Shown here piece after piece: positions 24,130-33,187 of a stretch of 64,000 nucleotides of DNA (its first letter is position 1; each line of letters opens with the position of its first letter). Location of the stretch: NCBI RefSeq assembly GCF_943169825.2, contig NZ_OW968402.1:434001-498000 (forward strand), given 5' to 3'. The notes under the pieces were generated by a model. It was not told the origin of the DNA. It ran no database searches and was given only the letters and a program-made list of their open reading frames with translations. A program made the position numbers and the translations under genes. Origin of the DNA: Varibaculum prostatecancerukia. Lineage in GTDB: Bacteria; Actinomycetota; Actinomycetes; Actinomycetales; Actinomycetaceae.

Positions 24130-24549
24130 ATGGGAGCGAAAATAAAGAAAGGCGATCTGGTAGAGGTCATCGCTGGCCGTACCAGTGACGAAAAGAAACT
24201 GGCCAAGCGCAACGAGCGTCGCGCAGAAAAAGGCCTGCCCGCCCTCAAACCGGGGGATAAGGGCAAGCAGGGTCGGGTACTCGAGGTTTACCGTTCCAAC
24301 GACCGGGTATTGGTCGAGGGCGTAAATATCCGTACTCACCACTCTCGTCAGGGTCAAAACCAGCAGGGACAGGCGACTGGCGGTATCGAATACCGCGAGG
24401 CACCGATTCACATTTCCAATGTGGCCCTGGTTGATCCCAAGACCAAGAAGCCTACACGGGTTGGTTTCCGTGAGGAACAGGCAGAGCGCGGAGGCCGTCT
24501 GCGTACGGTACGAGTGCGTTACGCGAAGCGTTCCGGGGAGGACATCTAA
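24130..24549 (+). CDS. rplX: 50S ribosomal protein L24
   Basis: Assembly-initiating large-subunit protein, 139 residues. The KOW motif is clear at the start ([19 protein letters not shown]), and [23 protein letters not shown] follows. It is longer than the usual 105 or so because of a lysine-arginine-rich insert ([21 protein letters not shown]) inside the KOW loop. It abuts rplN and overlaps rplE by one base (TAATG). Confidence 0.97.
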   Translation: MGAKIKKGDLVEVIAGRTSDEKKLAKRNERRAEKGLPALKPGDKGKQGRVLEVYRSNDRVLVEGVNIRTHHSRQGQNQQGQATGGIEYREAPIHISNVALVDPKTKKPTRVGFREEQAERGGRLRTVRVRYAKRSGEDI

Positions 24550-25115
24550 TGGCAGAAGCAAAAACTGTGGCTCCGCGCCTAAAGGTGCGCTACCAGGAAG
24601 AAATCCGTAAATCCTTGGAAAAGGAGTTCGGATACAAGAACGTTAACCAGATTCCCGGCCTCGAAAAAGTGGTTGTGAATATGGGTGTAGGCGAAGCCTC
24701 GCACGACTCCAAACTAATGGAGGGCGCGATTCGCGACCTAACCGCGATTACCGGGCAAAAGCCGGTGGTTACTCGGGCACGTAAATCGATCGCGCAGTTC
24801 AAACTGCGTGCTGGGCAGCCGATTGGCGCGCACGTAACCATCCGCGGGGATCGCATGTGGGAGTTCGTAGACCGCTTGGTCTCCACTGCCCTGCCGCGTA
24901 TCCGTGACTTTAGGGGACTCAGCCCCAAACAGTTTGATGGCCGCGGAAACTACACTTTCGGTTTGACCGAACAGGCCATGTTCCACGAAATCGATCAGGA
25001 TTCGATCGATCGCGTGCGCGGCATGGATATCACTCTGGTTACCACTGCCAACAGTGACGAAGAGGGGCGGGCGCTGCTGCGCGCGCTGGGCTTCCCGTTT
25101 AAGGAGGAACGTTAA
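24549..25115 (+). CDS. rplE: 50S ribosomal protein L5
   Basis: 5S rRNA-binding protein of the central protuberance, 188 residues. [38 protein letters not shown] and [19 protein letters not shown] are standard. Its ATG shares a base with the rplX stop and its own stop overlaps the rpsN start, so it sits in a tight operon. It has a short N-terminal extension ([15 protein letters not shown]), common in actinobacteria. Confidence 0.98.
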   Translation: MAEAKTVAPRLKVRYQEEIRKSLEKEFGYKNVNQIPGLEKVVVNMGVGEASHDSKLMEGAIRDLTAITGQKPVVTRARKSIAQFKLRAGQPIGAHVTIRGDRMWEFVDRLVSTALPRIRDFRGLSPKQFDGRGNYTFGLTEQAMFHEIDQDSIDRVRGMDITLVTTANSDEEGRALLRALGFPFKEER

Positions 25116-25300
25116 TGGCGAAAACGGCGCTGAAGAATAAAGCGAAGCGTAAGCCGAAGTTCAAGGTGCGTGGCTACACTCGGTGCAACCGGTGTGGACG
25201 CCCTCGTTCGGTGTATCGCAAGTTCGGACTTTGCCGTGTCTGCCTACGTGAGCTCGCTCTACGGGGCGAACTCCCGGGCGTCACTAAGAGCAGTTGGTAA
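25115..25300 (+). CDS. rpsZ: 30S ribosomal protein S14, zinc-binding type Z
   Basis: 61-residue S14 with the zinc ribbon CNRCGR...CRVC, the C+ form. It assembles in the head of the small subunit. [21 protein letters not shown] is nearly universal for this type. It overlaps rplE by one base, and rpsH follows after 59 bases. Many actinobacteria also carry a zinc-free paralogue for zinc limitation, not seen in this window. Confidence 0.97.
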   Translation: MAKTALKNKAKRKPKFKVRGYTRCNRCGRPRSVYRKFGLCRVCLRELALRGELPGVTKSSW

Positions 25301-25359
25301 AACTACTACGTTGCAGGTCTGAAAAAGAAACCGCAGCGAGGAAGGGTTAGAACCCCAAA

Positions 25360-25758
25360 ATGACTATGACAGATCCCATCGCAGATATGCTGACGCGTCT
25401 GCGTAACGCCAATGCGGCGCATCTGGACAAAGTGTCTATGCCTTCATCGAAAATGAAGGCGGGAATCGCAAAGATTCTTGAAAACGAAGGCTATATTGCC
25501 AAAAGTGAAGTGACTGATGCCCGCGTGGGCAAGACCCTCACTTTGACCCTAAAGTATGGAAGCAAACGCGAACGGGCGATCACCGGTTGCAAGCGTGTTT
25601 CCAAGCCGGGTCTGCGTAAATACGTAAAATCTACTCAATTGCCGAAGGTCATGGGAGGCCTCGGGGTAGCGATCTTGTCTACCTCCTCTGGTCTCATGAC
25701 TGACCGTCAGGCACAGGACAAAGGTGTAGGCGGGGAAGTCCTTGCCTACATTTGGTAA
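25360..25758 (+). CDS. rpsH: 30S ribosomal protein S8
   Basis: 132-residue primary 16S rRNA binder, central domain of the small subunit; in enterobacteria it also represses the spc operon. [31 protein letters not shown] and the C-terminal [34 protein letters not shown] (split) are standard. The start at ATG 25360 gives two extra residues; ATG 25366 is the alternative. rplF follows after 12 bases. Confidence 0.97.
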   Translation: MTMTDPIADMLTRLRNANAAHLDKVSMPSSKMKAGIAKILENEGYIAKSEVTDARVGKTLTLTLKYGSKRERAITGCKRVSKPGLRKYVKSTQLPKVMGGLGVAILSTSSGLMTDRQAQDKGVGGEVLAYIW

Positions 25759-25770
25759 GGGGGAATAAGG

Positions 25771-26307
25771 ATGTCACGTATTGGCAAGAACCCGATCTCC
25801 CTACCTTCCGGGGTAGAAGTAAAGATCGACGGTCTGAAGGTTTCGGTTAAAGGCCCTAAAGGCCAGCTGGAACGTTCCTTTAGCGGACCGCTGAAGATTC
25901 GGGAAGAGGACGGCAAAATCCTGGTGGAGCGGGACGAAGATACCCGCGAAGCTCGCTCTTTGCACGGCCTCACCCGCTCGCTGATTTCCAATATGATCGA
26001 GGGCGTAACTAACGGTTACTCCAAAGAGATGGAAATCGTGGGTACTGGTTACCGCGTATTGACCCGCGGCAGCGATATTGAGCTGCAGCTAGGTTTCTCG
26101 CACCCGGTACCGTTTAAAGCTCCCGAAGGTATCGAATTTAAGGTTAATAGCGCGCTATCCTTCACTATCTCCGGCATTAGCAAGGAGCTAGTGGGCGAGA
26201 CCGCCGCGAAGATCCGCAAGATTCGTCCTCCGGAACCCTATAAGGGCAAAGGTATTCGTTACAAGGGCGAATTCGTTCGTCGCAAGGCCGGAAAGGCGGG
26301 TAAGTAA
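25771..26307 (+). CDS. rplF: 50S ribosomal protein L6
   Basis: 178-residue two-domain protein at the base of the L7/L12 stalk. [19 protein letters not shown] at the start and [28 protein letters not shown] (split) at the end are family signatures. AAGGGGGAATAAGG precedes ATG 25771. It is directly followed by rplR with no gap. Confidence 0.98.
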   Translation: MSRIGKNPISLPSGVEVKIDGLKVSVKGPKGQLERSFSGPLKIREEDGKILVERDEDTREARSLHGLTRSLISNMIEGVTNGYSKEMEIVGTGYRVLTRGSDIELQLGFSHPVPFKAPEGIEFKVNSALSFTISGISKELVGETAAKIRKIRPPEPYKGKGIRYKGEFVRRKAGKAGK

Positions 26308-26679
26308 ATGTCGTATACCCCTAAAGGTAAAGGCAAATTCGTCGCTCGCAAACGCCGCCATATTCGCGTTCGTAAACGGGTATATGGTACGGCGCAGCGC
26401 CCTCGTCTGGTGGTTACTCGGTCTAACCGCCACATGGTTGCCCAGGTTGTCAATGACGATTTGGGGCACACCGTGGTTTCAGCTTCCACCTTGGAAGCGG
26501 AGCAGCGAGGCGAGAAGATGAAGAAAGTTGATGCGGCTCGCCAGGTTGGCGAACGTATCGCTAAGCGTGCCCTAGAGGCAGGCATCACGGCTGTCGTGTT
26601 TGATCGCGGTGGCAACAAGTATCATGGTCGCGTCGCCGCGGTGGCTGAAGGTGCCCGCGATGGCGGTCTGAAGCTGTAG
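26308..26679 (+). CDS. rplR: 50S ribosomal protein L18
   Basis: 123-residue 5S rRNA-binding protein. [28 protein letters not shown] and [28 protein letters not shown] (split) are typical, with an N-terminal basic extension. It starts immediately after the rplF stop, and rpsE follows after 15 bases with AGGAGAGGG as its ribosome site. Confidence 0.97.
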   Translation: MSYTPKGKGKFVARKRRHIRVRKRVYGTAQRPRLVVTRSNRHMVAQVVNDDLGHTVVSASTLEAEQRGEKMKKVDAARQVGERIAKRALEAGITAVVFDRGGNKYHGRVAAVAEGARDGGLKL

Positions 26680-26694
26680 AGGAGAGGGAAAATA

Positions 26695-27384
26695 ATGGCT
26701 GAAGAAAATAAAAATGCCGATTCCCGGGAATCCCGTGGCAAAGGCCGCGAAGACCGGGGGCGTAAGGGCCGCCGCGACAATCGTCGTGAGCAGGAAAAGA
26801 ATCAGTATTTAGAGCGCGTAGTTACCATTAACCGTGTTTCTAAAGTAGTTAAGGGCGGACGTCGTTTCGCTTTCACCGCGCTGGTAGTAGTCGGTGACGG
26901 CGAAGGTATGGTCGGTGTCGGATACGGCAAGGCTAAGGAAGTTCCCCAGGCTATTTCTAAGGGCGTCGAGGACGCAAAGAAGAACTTCTTCCAGGTGCCG
27001 ATGATTGGGCGGACTATCACCCACTTGGTACAGGGTGAAGAGGCTGCCGGTGTGGTACTTTTACGTCCGGCTTCTCCCGGTACCGGTGTAATCGCCGGTG
27101 GCCCGGTGCGTGCAGTTATGGAATGTGCGGGTATTCATGACGTGCTAACCAAGTCTTTGGGTAGCGCCAACGCTTTGAATATCGTGCGGGCCACGGTAGC
27201 AGCTCTGAAGATGCTGCAGCGTCCGGAAGAGGTGGCAGCGCGCCGCGGACTCCCCGTTGAGCGGGTAGTTCCGGAAGCGATGCTGCGGGCTCAGGCAGAG
27301 GCACGGGCAGAAAAAGCCGAGAAAGCGAAGAAAGACGAGGCGGAAAAAGCCGCCGACGGTGTCGCTGAAGAGGTGAAGGCCTGA
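26695..27384 (+). CDS. rpsE: 30S ribosomal protein S5
   Basis: 229-residue small-subunit protein involved in decoding accuracy and mRNA entry. The double-stranded RNA-binding domain carries [22 protein letters not shown] and the Gly-rich [19 protein letters not shown] segment. Both ends are extended: a charged N-terminus of about 40 residues ([20 protein letters not shown]) and an Ala/Glu/Lys-rich C-terminal tail, as often seen in actinobacteria. rpmD starts at its stop codon. Confidence 0.97.
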   Translation: MAEENKNADSRESRGKGREDRGRKGRRDNRREQEKNQYLERVVTINRVSKVVKGGRRFAFTALVVVGDGEGMVGVGYGKAKEVPQAISKGVEDAKKNFFQVPMIGRTITHLVQGEEAAGVVLLRPASPGTGVIAGGPVRAVMECAGIHDVLTKSLGSANALNIVRATVAALKMLQRPEEVAARRGLPVERVVPEAMLRAQAEARAEKAEKAKKDEAEKAADGVAEEVKA

Positions 27385-27566
27385 TGAGTAAGCTCAAGAT
27401 CACCCAGGTTAAAGGCCTGGTTAATACCAACCAGAATCAGCGGCGGGTTATGCAGTCGCTGGGTCTGCGCAAGATTCACCAGAGTGTGGAACACCAGGAT
27501 AATCCGGCTGTTCGCGGCCAGATCCGCAAGGTTTCTCACCTGGTGCAGGTAGAGGAGATTGGTTAA
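27384..27566 (+). CDS. rpmD: 50S ribosomal protein L30
   Basis: 60-residue large-subunit protein, a single-domain bacterial L30. [32 protein letters not shown] is the family pattern. It overlaps rpsE by one base and rplO by one base, in the conserved rpsE-rpmD-rplO order. Confidence 0.97.
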   Translation: MSKLKITQVKGLVNTNQNQRRVMQSLGLRKIHQSVEHQDNPAVRGQIRKVSHLVQVEEIG

Positions 27567-28063
27567 TGGCTGAAGATACTAAGGTAACCGAAGCAGAAGA
27601 CACTGCGAAAGAGGACGTAATCCGGTTGCATGATTTGCGTCCGGCTCCCGGCTCCAATAAGCGCCGTAAGCGCGTGGGCCGTGGTGAAGGTTCGCAGGGT
27701 AAGACTGCCGGGCGGGGTACTAAAGGTACTGGCGCTCGCAAGAATGTTCATCCCCGTTTCGAAGGTGGTCAGATGCCATTGCATATGCGCCTGCCGAAGT
27801 TGCGTGGATTCAAGAACCCCTTCGCTACCGTCTATCAGGTAGTGAACCTGGATCGTCTGCAAGAACTGTTCCCCGAAGGGGGAGCGGTCACGGTTGATGA
27901 TCTAGTTTCCAAGGGAGCGGTTCGTAAGAACTCTTTGGTGAAAGTTCTCGGCACCGGAGAAATCTCGGTGAAACTGGAACTGGTGGTGGACGCCTGGTCT
28001 GCCAGCGCCAAAGAAAAGATTGAAGCTGCCGGCGGTTCGCTGAGCAAGCGGGAGCAAGATTAG
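27566..28063 (+). CDS. rplO: 50S ribosomal protein L15
   Basis: 165-residue late-assembly protein. [25 protein letters not shown] and [14 protein letters not shown] are the hallmark N-terminal segments; [20 protein letters not shown] follows. The first 17 residues form an acidic extension. It is the last gene of this transcript: a very strong terminator follows 48 bases downstream, and secY, which usually comes next, is 3.2 kb away. Confidence 0.97.
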   Translation: MAEDTKVTEAEDTAKEDVIRLHDLRPAPGSNKRRKRVGRGEGSQGKTAGRGTKGTGARKNVHPRFEGGQMPLHMRLPKLRGFKNPFATVYQVVNLDRLQELFPEGGAVTVDDLVSKGAVRKNSLVKVLGTGEISVKLELVVDAWSASAKEKIEAAGGSLSKREQD

Positions 28064-28110
28064 TTTGCACCTAGCTGCCGGAGGCAGCAGATAAATCTAG
28101 ATAGCTAGAT

Positions 28111-28155
28111 AATCCTGGGCGGGGAAAACATTTCCCCGCCCAGGATTTTATTTTT
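28111..28155 (+). terminator. Strong terminator after rplO
   Basis: A perfect 17-bp stem AATCCTGGGCGGGGAAA (28111-28127) with TTTCCCCGCCCAGGATT (28131-28147), loop ACA, followed by TTTATTTTT. It closes the rplN-rplO operon. Confidence 0.95.
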
Positions 28156-28229
28156 CGGCAACGCTCATTTACTGTGGCGCAGGCGGCAGTAGCGACGACT
28201 GTGACTTTGGCTAATCGGCGCCAAAAAAC

Positions 28230-28260
28230 TTGACACCTGCGACCCCTAGCTCTTTATACT
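28230..28260 (+). promoter_or_regulatory. Candidate promoter of the secreted peptidase gene
   Basis: TTGACA at 28230-28235 and TATACT at 28255-28260. The boxes are near consensus but the 19-base spacing is long. They lie 70 bases upstream of the start codon at 28331. Confidence 0.45.
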
Positions 28261-28330
28261 TGTAACATATTTGTTATGAAAACGTTATGAACCGTCTAGC
28301 TTGCTAGCGGCGCGACCGTCAGGAGATATT

Positions 28331-28948
28331 TTGCGTAAAACCTGGTTGATGGCACCAATCGTGGTTATGGCGTCCTTTGGTTTAGTGGCTGCGGATTCTG
28401 TCCACCCCTCCGCTGCAGCCAGTAAAGCAGGCGTCGATGTTTCAAAGATTGCCAGCACGATGCTGGAAGAAAATCTTTACAACCAAGCGATTTCGGTTGA
28501 CGATGGGGTTAAGGTTTCCTCTAATAAGGTAACTGCAGTTTCTGCGGGGGCATCTACCGCAGTACTAACTAAGGCGGAAACCCCTAATTGCGCCACTCCC
28601 AGTGGCGACGCTGGTATACAGCCCTGGCCGCGGCAAGTGCGCACTATGGTCTCCCAGCGTTTCGGGGTGACCAATATCGGAGGTTTCCGTGCGGGTGACC
28701 CCCAAGATCACGGTAAAGGCTTAGCACTGGACGTCATGGTTCCAGTATCTAGCGCTTTGGGAGACTCCATCGCCGCATGGGCGATTGCTAATAGCGGGGA
28801 TCTAAACATCAAATATGTGATTTGGAAACAGCGTATCTGGATGCCCGGACGTAGCTGGAAGGGTATGGAAGATCGCGGATCTACTACCCAAAATCATTAC
28901 GATCACGTGCATCTCAGCTTCAACGGTGGCTCTGGTCGCTGCATCTAG
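28331..28948 (+). CDS. Secreted M15/VanY-like peptidase-fold protein
   Basis: About 205 residues from TTG 28331, which has AGGAG upstream and begins directly with a signal peptide (MRKTWLMAPIVVMASFGLVAA, cleavage after about residue 30); the frame is open from 28301. A low-complexity Ser/Ala/Val linker precedes a C-terminal domain with FGVTNIGGFRAGDPQDHGKGLALDVMV and NHYDHVHLSF (shown in parts), the zinc His/Asp/His pattern of the ARB_07466 / D-Ala-D-Ala carboxypeptidase-like group. It probably acts on peptidoglycan outside the membrane. Monocistronic: a terminator follows at once. Confidence 0.78.
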   Translation: MRKTWLMAPIVVMASFGLVAADSVHPSAAASKAGVDVSKIASTMLEENLYNQAISVDDGVKVSSNKVTAVSAGASTAVLTKAETPNCATPSGDAGIQPWPRQVRTMVSQRFGVTNIGGFRAGDPQDHGKGLALDVMVPVSSALGDSIAAWAIANSGDLNIKYVIWKQRIWMPGRSWKGMEDRGSTTQNHYDHVHLSFNGGSGRCI

Positions 28949-28962
28949 AATTTTTCTTATAT

Positions 28963-29007
28963 AGTTGGATGCTCGCTAGACTAGCGAGCATCCAACTGTT
29001 TTATTTT
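28963..29007 (+). terminator. Terminator after the secreted peptidase gene
   Basis: AGTTGGATGCTCGC (28963-28976) pairs perfectly with GCGAGCATCCAACT (28984-28997) across TAGACTA, followed by GTTTTATTTT. A strong intrinsic terminator. Confidence 0.93.
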
Positions 29008-29216
29008 CCTCGTGCTAGTAATAGTAGTCGCTGTCTGGGATACTGCCGTTTTCTCGCGGCAATGCGTGCGTAGCATATACGCCAAGCTCATTTTGAATTT
29101 TTTAGGGAAAGCACGCCCCTAGAGCCACTTAGTGAACTATTTCATAATTGTCTAAAAGTTTCTAAACAGCTACAGCACATCTGAATTATAAGATTCAGTT
29201 GAATATATCTTCCCAG

Positions 29217-29235
29217 TTATGCAAGGCTAGCCTTG
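29217..29235. promoter_or_regulatory. Possible DtxR/IdeR-like iron box in a 300-base gap
   Basis: TTATGCAAGGCTAGCCTTG matches the commonly quoted DtxR consensus (TTAGGTTAGGCTAACCTAA) at 13 of 19 positions and contains the perfect palindrome CAAGGCTAGCCTTG. It lies 70 bases upstream of the surface-protein start. The rest of the gap, 29008-29304, is AT-rich with one small hairpin (TGCCG/CGGCA near 29050) and no gene; TTGAAT or TATATC around 29200 may be promoter elements. Confidence 0.4.
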
Positions 29236-29304
29236 TGGTTGGTTTCAATAAGTAGATATATCAACTTGCCAACCCCCATCTTTCTAAGGGAAGGAATATT
29301 AAAT

Positions 29305-30003
29305 ATGAAGAAAACACGGAAACTTGCCACCGCTGTCGCCGCTTTTGCGCTTTCTTTCGCAATGGTGCCCTCGGCAATCGCGGCCGACTATTCGAACCCC
29401 GCTCCGGGGAACTACTCGAACCCCGCTCCGGGGAGTTATTCGAACCCTAATGGCGGTAGCAATGGGACTCTCGCTACGCAGGGAGATGTAACCCCCAATG
29501 GTACCTCTGCGAAATACGGTGACTACACCTTCAGTGGTGATTTGTCGGCTACCCGTGATGGGCAGACCGTCAGCTTGGATGCACTGAAATATGGCGACAT
29601 TTTGGTACTGACCACCAAACCGGTTGTAACCACCGGTGCCAGTGGTAAATCATTTGACACCATCCAGAATGTCACTTTGCATTCAAATCCGGTGAATCTG
29701 GGTAACAAGTTTGTTCCCGCAGGTCAAACCACAACCTTCACCCACAGGTTGGGATGTGAACTTCAGGTTGGCAAACACACCGCAGAACTGACCGTCTATC
29801 CCAAAGGTGAAACCGCGGCCGTTGTTAATGATAAAGGTTTCTCCGCGTTCACCATCAAGGATAAAGCTGAAAACTGTGGCAAATTCGATAAAGGCTTCCA
29901 GGGACCAAAAACTGGTGCCGTGGCATCAGTAGCGGCTGTATCGGCGGGTGCTCTGGCAGCTGCTGGAGCCGGAATTGTTGCTCTCCGTCGCCGTTTTAGC
30001 TAA
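29305..30003 (+). CDS. Secreted cell-surface protein with degenerate sorting signal
   Basis: 232 residues from ATG 29305, preceded by GGGAAGGA; the frame is open from 29233. The signal peptide (MKKTRKLATAVAAFALSF, cleavage after AIAA) is followed by two and a half copies of YSNPAPG(N/S), then a beta-rich domain of about 150 residues with two Cys (RLGCELQ, ENCGKF). The end has GPKTG, a hydrophobic stretch of about 25 residues and RRRFS. This is the layout of an LPXTG sortase substrate, but Leu-Pro is replaced by Gly-Pro, so anchoring by sortase is doubtful. Binding partner unknown. Confidence 0.7.
   Translation: MKKTRKLATAVAAFALSFAMVPSAIAADYSNPAPGNYSNPAPGSYSNPNGGSNGTLATQGDVTPNGTSAKYGDYTFSGDLSATRDGQTVSLDALKYGDILVLTTKPVVTTGASGKSFDTIQNVTLHSNPVNLGNKFVPAGQTTTFTHRLGCELQVGKHTAELTVYPKGETAAVVNDKGFSAFTIKDKAENCGKFDKGFQGPKTGAVASVAAVSAGALAAAGAGIVALRRRFS
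29389..29454 (+). repeat. 24-base tandem repeat coding YSNPAPG(N/S)
   Basis: Two full 24-base units (29389-29412, 29413-29436) and a partial third encode the Tyr-Ser-Asn-Pro repeats at the mature N-terminus of the surface protein. Near-identical DNA in the units means copy number may vary between strains. Confidence 0.85.
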
Positions 30004-30035
30004 TAGATTTTAGGTATTGCTAAATAACTAAGCAG

Positions 30036-30073
30036 TTTAATGGCTGAGGCACTCAGGTGCCTCAGCCATTAAA
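30036..30073. terminator. Hairpin after the surface-protein gene
   Basis: TTTAATGGCTGAGGCAC (30036-30052) pairs perfectly with GTGCCTCAGCCATTAAA (30057-30073) across TCAG. Only TTTATGT follows, so the T-run is weak, but the 17-bp stem makes termination likely. Confidence 0.8.
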
Positions 30074-30122
30074 TTTATGTCTATGACGATTTACTTTTCC
30101 GCCGTTACTGAAGATTCTTGTT

Positions 30123-31097
30123 ATGTCTCCATCCTCACTTACTGCTAGACGCAAAAGATTTTTGATCGCTGCGCTGGTTGTGGCACTGGTTTTCGTGCTG
30201 CTACCGCTTATTGATCTGTTATTACTCTCCAAGCAGGTAGAAAAAGTTAATTTTGCTCAGCCCCTTGGTAAGGGATCTGATACCTGGCTTTTGGTTGCCA
30301 GTGATTCTCGCGCTGACGCGCCCAGTTACTTGCAATCTGATGAAGATGAACAGGCGCAGGGGGAACGGGCAGACTTAATCTTTTTAGCTCGCAGATCAGG
30401 AGCTAAGTTAATCCTGGCCGCATTGCCACGAGATATAGATGTGAACTATCAGAATAATCCCGCAACTAGGCTGACTTTGATGCTAGTTTTTGGCCCTACC
30501 CGTTTGAACGCATCCTTATGTAACGATATTGGGGTTCCGGCTGAGCACTATATGCAGATAGATATGAAGGGCTTCGTTAAGCTCACAGATGCTCTCGGGG
30601 GAGTGCAGATCGACGTAGCCCATTCTATGCGCGACCGGGACGCGAAATTGAATCTTAAGTCAGGGAGGCAGACTCTCCATGGTAAACAGTTGTTAGCCTT
30701 TGTCCGGGCTCGCAGTTACCAGGAACTTATTGATGGTAAATGGCAAACCATTAGTGCCGAAGAAGGCGCGAACATGAGGATGGAGCATTCCAAAATTGCG
30801 GTCAGGGAAATACAAGACAAGTTGGCTAACACAAAGAATCCTTTTGTTTGGAGAAAAGCGACCTGGAGCGTAGCCAAAGATATAAAGATTGATGAAAACA
30901 GCTCCTGGAGTGAGGTATTGGCTTTAACCAGAGGGAACTTAGAGTTTCATACTATTGATTCCAAAATAGTATCCTCCGACAAACTGCACCGGAAGCTGAC
31001 CCCTAAAGGAGAGCAGCAGCTAAGAGATTTAGGTTTCAAAAAACCTTGCAAACTTTATCATCGTGAGACTACCGCCGAGGTCAACTTAAAAGACTAA
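30123..31097 (+). CDS. LytR-CpsA-Psr (LCP) family phosphotransferase
   Basis: Membrane-anchored enzyme that transfers undecaprenyl-linked polymers (teichoic-acid-like, arabinogalactan-like or capsule glycans) onto peptidoglycan or surface proteins. An N-terminal TM (LIAALVVALVFVLLPLIDLLLL) is followed by the extracellular LCP domain: LLVASDSRAD, then RADLIFLARR, LAALPRDIDV, GGVQIDV and LLAFVRARS with the pyrophosphate-binding Arg/Asp residues. 324 residues, compact for the family. With the two preceding secreted genes it forms a small cell-surface group between rplO and secY. Confidence 0.88.
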   Translation: MSPSSLTARRKRFLIAALVVALVFVLLPLIDLLLLSKQVEKVNFAQPLGKGSDTWLLVASDSRADAPSYLQSDEDEQAQGERADLIFLARRSGAKLILAALPRDIDVNYQNNPATRLTLMLVFGPTRLNASLCNDIGVPAEHYMQIDMKGFVKLTDALGGVQIDVAHSMRDRDAKLNLKSGRQTLHGKQLLAFVRARSYQELIDGKWQTISAEEGANMRMEHSKIAVREIQDKLANTKNPFVWRKATWSVAKDIKIDENSSWSEVLALTRGNLEFHTIDSKIVSSDKLHRKLTPKGEQQLRDLGFKKPCKLYHRETTAEVNLKD

Positions 31098-31227
31098 AAA
31101 TATTGGCAACCACGATGAGCATTGAAAATAGGAGAAAATGTTTTCTTTGCAAAAGTCGAAAAGGTTGATTGCAACAAAAGATGCCGGGATGCACATCTTC
31201 TAGCCTATGTGCCATTACCGGCTAAAA

Positions 31228-31255
31228 TTGTGTAGGCTACTAAGGGTTATAGAAT
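31228..31255 (+). promoter_or_regulatory. Candidate secY operon promoter
   Basis: TTGTGT (31228-31233) and TAGAAT (31250-31255) with a 16-base spacer, 43 bases upstream of secY. It fits the need for a separate promoter now that secY is cut off from rplO. Confidence 0.45.
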
Positions 31256-31297
31256 CAACTTTTCTGTGCTGTTAAAGAACATAGTGCTGGAGGCAGC

Positions 31298-32590
31298 TTG
31301 CTTAGCGTATTCGTACAGGCGTTTAAGACGCCCGATCTTAGGAAAAAGCTCCTGTTCACCTTGGCGATTATGGCGCTCTACCGGATCGGATCTCATATCC
31401 CCTCTCCGGGGGTTAACTATCCGAACCTACAGGCTTGCCTGAAGAATAATGAGCAAAACGGTCTCCTTGACCTGGTGAACCTGTTCTCAGGGGGAGCATT
31501 GCTTTCACTATCAGTGTTCGCCATGGGCATCATGCCCTACATTACGGCTTCGATTATTACCCAGCTGATGCGGGTAGTGATTCCTCGCTTCGAGGATTTG
31601 CATCGTGAAGGGCAAGCCGGAAAAGCCAAAATGACCCAATACACTCGGTATCTGACTATCGGACTCGGGGTATTGCAGTCGGTCACCATCATCTATATGG
31701 CGCGTTCGGGGCAGCTGTTGCAAGGGTGCGCTCCCAGCAAACCGATTATTCCTGACCAATCGGCGCTCAACTACCTCATCATGATGATTACTATGACCGC
31801 CGGTACCGGCCTGATTATGTGGCTAGCCGAGCTGATTACCGAAAACGGTATCGGCAACGGTATGTCCCTCCTGATCTTCACCGGGATTGTGGCAAATATG
31901 CCAGCACACCTGCAGTCGATTGGTGCTTCTGGTGGGGTCTGGAAGGTATTTATTATCATCGGCTTGGTTGCTTTGATTACCCTGGCAATCGTGTTCGTAG
32001 AGCAGGCCCAACGGCGCATCCCGGTACAGTATGCCAAACGGATGGTAGGCAGACGGATGTATGGCGGATCCACCACCTATATCCCCATGAAAATCAATAT
32101 GTCGGGGGTTATCCCGGTGATTTTTGCGGCCTCGCTGCTAGCTATGCCGCAAATGGTTGCCCGTTTCGGCAAACCTACTGCCGGCTGGGTCAAATGGATT
32201 AACGACAACTTCCAACACGACTCCTTGCTGTACCTGATCTGCTATGCGTTGCTAGTTTTAGGTTTCGCCTTCTTCTACACCCAGATCACTTTCAATCCCG
32301 AGGAAATCGCCGACAATATGAAGAAGTACGGCGGCTTCATTCCCGGTATTCGTGCGGGGGCTCCCACCGCAGACTATCTACACTATGTGATTAGCCGGAT
32401 TACCACTGCCGGCGCTCTCTACCTAGTAGTGGTGGCCATGGTGCCGATTGTGGCGCTGATTCCGCTGAAAGTCACCCAGATGCCGTTCGGAGGAACTACC
32501 CTGTTAATTATGGTGGGTGTGGGTCTGCAAACGGTACAGCAGATTGACGCTCAGCTTCAGCAACACCACTACGAGGGATTCCTTAAATGA
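31298..32590 (+). CDS. secY: Protein translocase channel subunit SecY
   Basis: Central pore of the Sec translocon in the cytoplasmic membrane, 430 residues with ten hydrophobic segments. RIGSHIPSPGVNYPNL at the N-terminus, SVFAMGIMPYITASIITQLM for TM2 (plug and lateral gate), the cytoplasmic loop RRIPVQYAKRMVGR for SecA/ribosome contact, and FNPEEIADNMKKYGGFIPGIR are standard. It starts at TTG 31298 with CTGGAGG upstream. First gene of secY-adk-map, overlapping adk by four bases. Confidence 0.97.
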   Translation: MLSVFVQAFKTPDLRKKLLFTLAIMALYRIGSHIPSPGVNYPNLQACLKNNEQNGLLDLVNLFSGGALLSLSVFAMGIMPYITASIITQLMRVVIPRFEDLHREGQAGKAKMTQYTRYLTIGLGVLQSVTIIYMARSGQLLQGCAPSKPIIPDQSALNYLIMMITMTAGTGLIMWLAELITENGIGNGMSLLIFTGIVANMPAHLQSIGASGGVWKVFIIIGLVALITLAIVFVEQAQRRIPVQYAKRMVGRRMYGGSTTYIPMKINMSGVIPVIFAASLLAMPQMVARFGKPTAGWVKWINDNFQHDSLLYLICYALLVLGFAFFYTQITFNPEEIADNMKKYGGFIPGIRAGAPTADYLHYVISRITTAGALYLVVVAMVPIVALIPLKVTQMPFGGTTLLIMVGVGLQTVQQIDAQLQQHHYEGFLK

Positions 32591-33153
32591 AAAAACGCCT
32601 GTTGATTCTGGGCGCACCTGGTGCCGGCAAAGGTACGCAGGCGCGTAAGATTTGCGAACTGCTAGATATTCCTACTTTTTCTACTGGAGAGATGCTCCGC
32701 AGCCAGATGAAGGCGGGCACCGAGCTAGGGAAAAAAGCCAAAGAACTGATCGATCGGGGAGAGCTAGTACCCGATTCGGTGATTAGCTCCCTGGTAGAGG
32801 CAGAGCTACAGTCACCGCACTACCGCGAAGGTTTTCTCGCTGACGGTTATCCCCGCAACCTGGAACAGGCTCATTTCCTGGATCGGGTACTCAAAGATAT
32901 GGGCACTAAGCTCGATGCGGTCATCAATTTGGATGTTCGTCTAGAGGACGTGGTGGGGCGGCTACTCAAACGCGCCGAGATTGAAAACCGTTCCGATGAT
33001 ACCGAACCGGTAATTCGTCGTCGCCTACAGGTCTATCAGGAACAAACCGAGCCCCTGGTACGTTACTATCGTGAGGCTGGTCTGCTAATAAATATCGATG
33101 GTAATGGCTCTATCGATCAGGTTTGGGATAGTATCGCCGCCCAGCTGCAGTAA
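32587..33153 (+). CDS. adk: Adenylate kinase
   Basis: Interconverts 2 ADP with ATP plus AMP. The P-loop is GAPGAGKGTQARKIC, followed by TGEMLRSQMKAGTELG and the DGYPRNLEQA segment. 188 residues: the short form without the extended LID, typical of actinobacteria. It overlaps secY (ATGA) and precedes map by 34 bases, the conserved order in this phylum. Confidence 0.97.
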   Translation: MKKRLLILGAPGAGKGTQARKICELLDIPTFSTGEMLRSQMKAGTELGKKAKELIDRGELVPDSVISSLVEAELQSPHYREGFLADGYPRNLEQAHFLDRVLKDMGTKLDAVINLDVRLEDVVGRLLKRAEIENRSDDTEPVIRRRLQVYQEQTEPLVRYYREAGLLINIDGNGSIDQVWDSIAAQLQ

Positions 33154-33187
33154 TTGAAAAACCGAATCGGGAAGAAGATAAGTAGCT

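Noticed and set aside
29389-29454. Tandem repeat as CRISPR
   Set aside because: Units are contiguous and code for a repeat peptide; there are no spacers and no cas genes in the window. The same applies to 38110-38170 and 59080-59310.
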